DNA of 64,000 nt from NCBI RefSeq assembly GCF_002895945.1, contig NZ_NPZB01000001.1, positions 759,501 through 823,500 on the forward strand, in the 5' to 3' direction. The stretch is from Solilutibacter silvestris (GTDB taxonomy: Bacteria; Pseudomonadota; Gammaproteobacteria; Xanthomonadales; Xanthomonadaceae). Shown here one piece after another: positions 63,057-64,000 of this stretch; the first letter of the stretch is position 1, and every line of letters begins with the position of its first letter. Position numbers and translations under genes: made by a program. Under the pieces are notes generated by a model. That model had not been told where the DNA came from, ran no database searches, and worked only from the letters and a program-made list of their open reading frames with translations.

Positions 63057-63593
63057 ATGGATTTTGACATGAAAGCATTCCTGCGAATCATTCCAATCGT
63101 TCATGCCCTGATGGCTTCGCTATTTGCGCTATCAGCGCTTTCGCTTATTTTCATTGCAGTCAAAATCGGTGTCTCGACCTTTTCCGGCGACATGGGCCGG
63201 TCGGCAGCCCAGAACATCGTCGAGGCCATGGGCGTTCTTGCCTCGGCTGTCGTTGCGCTGCAAATCGCGCAAACCATTGCCGAGGAAGAGGTCGTCCGCG
63301 ACGCCCACGTCAGTGGTCCGACGCGGGTACGCCGTTACTTGTCCAGGTTCATGGTGGTTGTCATTGTGGCGCTCGCAGTCGAGGGTCTTGTCGCGACATT
63401 CCGCGCAGCTGACAACAACTCGGGACAGCTGTTTCATGCGGCAGCCATGATATTGGCGGTGGGAGCGCTGCTGGCTGGCTGGGGCTTCTTTATCCGAATG
63501 AATTGCTATGCCGAGGAGCTTGAACCCGAAGCAATGGAAGAGGCCAAGCGCGAGGACGTCAAGCTGGGCCAAGGTGGAAAGCGCGCGTCTTGA
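63057..63593 (+). CDS. Hypothetical integral membrane protein
   Basis: 178 residues with about four hydrophobic segments (IPIVHALMASLFALSALSLI, NIVEAMGVLASAVVALQIAQ, FMVVVIVALAVEGLVATF, AAMILAVGALLAGWGFF) and a charged acidic tail (AEELEPEAMEEAKREDVK). I do not recognise the family. ATG 63057 or 63069 could be the start. It is divergent from the FAD oxidoreductase. Confidence 0.65.
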   Translation: MDFDMKAFLRIIPIVHALMASLFALSALSLIFIAVKIGVSTFSGDMGRSAAQNIVEAMGVLASAVVALQIAQTIAEEEVVRDAHVSGPTRVRRYLSRFMVVVIVALAVEGLVATFRAADNNSGQLFHAAAMILAVGALLAGWGFFIRMNCYAEELEPEAMEEAKREDVKLGQGGKRAS

Positions 63594-63622
63594 CCATCGG
63601 CGTACCCAAGAAAAAGCATGGC

Positions 63623-63955
63623 TCAATGCACACTGACGATGCCAAGCAAGACTTCTTGCGGATTTGTATCGCCGTCCATCTTCAGTTCGATGGAGTGGAT
63701 GACTTCTTCATCCGTGACCAGAAGTTCCAAGGGAATGCCTTTCCCAAGTGACTCGGCATGCCCCCAGGAGCGAACTTCATGGAATTTCGATTTGATGATT
63801 CCAAGACGCCTGAATTGCCCGTACTTGCGCTCCATGTTGACAGACGGTTGCAAAAACAACGGAACGATCAACATCAGGTTCGAAGCATTCAACGGCGCAT
63901 AGACGCCGAAGGCAGTGCTATTGAGCATGGCCAATCTCCCGTCGTTGGATTCCAT
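63623..63955 (-). CDS. Hypothetical protein in low-GC DNA
   Basis: A 110-residue protein (MESNDGRLAMLNSTAFGVYA start) with no family I recognise. It lies in DNA clearly poorer in GC than the rest of the window (many A/T third positions, for example LELLVTDEEVIHSIELKMDG), so it may be recent or mobile. A competing frame on the plus strand (63618-63902) has Ser/Arg-heavy content and reads less like a protein. The 45 bases to the window end are AT-rich, with no gene visible. Confidence 0.5.
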   Translation of the reverse strand: MESNDGRLAMLNSTAFGVYAPLNASNLMLIVPLFLQPSVNMERKYGQFRRLGIIKSKFHEVRSWGHAESLGKGIPLELLVTDEEVIHSIELKMDGDTNPQEVLLGIVSVH

Positions 63956-64000
63956 TGAAGTCCACTCGCGGGATTTTTTAATACAAACCCGGGAATTTGT

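Noticed and set aside
1-64000. CRISPR arrays, prophage, insertion sequences, integrase genes, rRNA.
   Set aside because: I looked for regularly spaced direct repeats, transposase or integrase motifs and rRNA signatures and saw none.

Overview
The window reads as a chromosomal segment of a GC-rich gammaproteobacterium, most likely of the order Lysobacterales (Xanthomonadales). The reasons are the very high GC with strong third-position bias, the zapA / 6S RNA / fthC arrangement, the prmA-DUF3426-fis order, GTG and TTG starts with stop/start overlaps, and interspersed palindromic intergenic repeats. Most genes are housekeeping and there is no prophage, insertion sequence or CRISPR array. Identifications rest on reading proteins and motifs by eye; no database search was run.

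Layout. 1-2.5 kb: N-terminal part of a cyclic beta-glucan synthase, free-methionine sulfoxide reductase, bioD, a shared terminator and a phasin. 2.6-9.8 kb: queD, then a compact cyanophycin locus (isoaspartyl dipeptidase, cyanophycinase, cyanophycin synthetase and a second Mur-ligase-only paralogue) whose last ORF runs antisense into a tRNA-Met gene. Together these make, degrade and recycle the Asp/Arg storage polymer; the phasin suggests the cell also stores polyhydroxyalkanoate. 9.8-19.5 kb: rppH, several small membrane proteins, a class C-type serine hydrolase, erpA-nudC, a MFS-acyltransferase fusion, an isolated nuclease/helicase gene (DUF2075 type) and a DoxX protein. 19.6-27 kb: purD-purH-pepP-UPF0149, facing ZapB-like/zapA, 6S RNA, fthC, an EVE protein and rpiA. 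27.0-27.5 kb is non-coding with nested inverted repeats. 27.5-33.5 kb: Y-family polymerase, GT39 and PAP2 membrane enzymes, prmA, DUF3426, fis. 33.5-42.4 kb: a frameshifted LysR regulator beside a cupin / carboxymuconolactone decarboxylase / alcohol dehydrogenase set, two secreted proteins of unknown role, pirin with a divergent LysR, and a MipA/OmpV porin.

42.5-54.5 kb is the most unusual part. A plus-strand operon encodes a HAD phosphatase, a class III aminotransferase, an acyl carrier protein, a ketosynthase, a FemAB/GNAT-like transferase and an arginase-fold protein. It converges on an eight-gene minus-strand run: a membrane protein, an outer-membrane protein, a two-component system, an alpha/beta hydrolase, two EmrE/ArnE-ArnF-like small membrane proteins and a DegT aminotransferase, all overlapping or within 5 bp of each other. 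I do not recognise this set as a described pathway. It looks like a small ACP-dependent system that makes and moves an amino-modified acyl product, possibly under its own sensor.

54.6-58.5 kb: nrdAB (class Ia ribonucleotide reductase) behind a strong promoter that overlaps an NrdR box and starts a cobalamin riboswitch. 58.5-64 kb: a FrnE-type DsbA protein, a short 6-phosphogluconate dehydrogenase, a GNAT acetyltransferase, a RluA-type pseudouridine synthase, an FAD oxidoreductase and two hypothetical proteins, the last in lower-GC DNA.
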